Below, in pieces: positions 5,534-5,991 of a DNA stretch of 5,991 nt. The stretch covers positions 1 through 5,991 of the forward strand of contig JAQXSU010000164.1 in the NCBI GenBank assembly GCA_029219125.1, in the 5' to 3' direction. This DNA comes from Bacillota bacterium. Its GTDB lineage: Bacteria > Bacillota > Clostridia > Peptostreptococcales > Anaerovoracaceae. Every line of letters begins with the position of its first letter. Position 1 is the stretch's first letter. A model generated the notes under the pieces. That model saw only the letters and a program-made list of their open reading frames with translations. It was not told the origin of the DNA and made no database searches. Made by a program: the position numbers and the translations under genes.

Positions 5534-5991
5534 TTATGAAACTGTTCTGACGGCTTTAAGTGTGCAGCCAGTGTAATCCTTCTGTCCGTCGATTACCGCG
5601 AATCCCCGTACTTTGTTGCAGTACCCGGTTCCATTCTTAACTGCTGTGTTGCGGTACCTGCCTTTTGCGGATGTAAACAGCGGCTTCTTGCCGGAGCCGG
5701 AGTTTTTTTGGAGCGGAAAATCTCTGCTCCGCCGAATTATCTCTCCGTTTTGGCTGCACTCTGGGATGCGTACAGTCCTCTTGCCGTTGAGAACGGTCTG
5801 CCAGCTTCTGACCTGCCGGCGCCGCAAGGATCTCTCCCTTCCGTACAGCAATTGCATGGTCAGCTTCTTCTGCAGTTATCCGTGCATGTCCCTGCCGCAG
5901 ATCAGTCGCTCCGTTTTCGCCTTTGCTTTCGAATTATATTTTAAAATAAAAAGTTCCAGGGCTTCTTTCAGCACGTCGATCTGGGACTTCA
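5534..5991 (-). pseudogene. Unrecognised reading frame interrupted by one in-frame TAA (possible nonsense pseudogene or two tiny genes)
   Basis: One frame is open from the right edge to TAA at 5534-5536, apart from a single TAA at 5876-5878. The first 38 codons read KSQIDVLKEALELFILKYNS and on to RLICGRDMHG. The codon straddling the edge ends in TG and could be the start. After the stop come LQKKLT and then an ATG at 5855-5857 opening a 107-aa stretch. That stretch is rich in R/K and ends VKNGTGYCNKVRGFAVIDGQ...VRTVS. Third codon positions are mostly G or C on both sides of the stop, which suggests one formerly continuous coding region of about 151 codons. The probable terminator just after 5534 supports a gene ending there. 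The ATG at 5857 has only a weak AAGAAG upstream. I recognise no family. A second frame is also open between about 5640 and 5940 (containing RITAEEADHAIAVRKGEI), so a frameshifted gene is an alternative. Confidence 0.4.

Noticed and set aside
5708..5944. A 78-codon plus-strand frame near the right edge
   Set aside because: It has no ribosome binding site, crosses the better-supported minus-strand frame and shows no recognisable motif.

Overview
The window reads as a low-to-moderate G+C Gram-positive chromosome, most likely a Clostridia/Lachnospiraceae-type Firmicute. The clues are strong AGGAGG-type ribosome binding sites, frequent TTG and GTG starts, a lipobox-bearing family 5 solute-binding protein, an ECF sigma factor, and a PrsW-type membrane protease of the kind known from Bacillus. 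This placement is an inference from gene content; no rRNA or other marker is present. Every gene I can support lies on the minus strand, so transcription runs from right to left.

Right edge (5534-5991): one minus-strand reading frame enters from outside the window. It is interrupted by a single in-frame TAA at 5876-5878 and ends at 5534. A hairpin followed by a T-rich stretch (5495-5524) comes 9 nt later and looks like its terminator. I do not recognise the product.

Signalling operon (3271-5461): four genes overlap without gaps. They are an ECF sigma factor (GTG start), a small two-TM protein with a charged cytoplasmic N-terminus, a seven-TM protein of unknown family, and a PrsW-family intramembrane protease with its conserved EE..K, EN, H and H...N residues. 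An intrinsic terminator at 3194-3224 closes the operon. The order suggests a sigma/anti-sigma/sensor/protease circuit working by regulated intramembrane proteolysis. The two-TM protein would be the membrane anti-sigma factor, and the seven-TM protein a sensor or partner. These last two roles are inferred from context only.

Transport and peptidoglycan operon (1-3133): a second small two-TM protein (TTG start) resembles the one in the sigma operon around its second TM segment. It is followed after 1 nt by an S66 LD-carboxypeptidase (LdcA/MccF-like), broken by one extra G in a seven-G tract. Next, 19 nt further on, comes a dipeptide/oligopeptide-type lipoprotein, then an intercistronic stem-loop, then the start of a DppB-like permease cut by the left edge. 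LD-carboxypeptidase plus peptide importer recalls the Bacillus dpp-ykf arrangement for murein peptide recycling.

Taken together, the window places a candidate envelope-stress sigma circuit directly upstream of cell-wall peptide salvage genes, with related two-TM proteins on both sides of the terminator.
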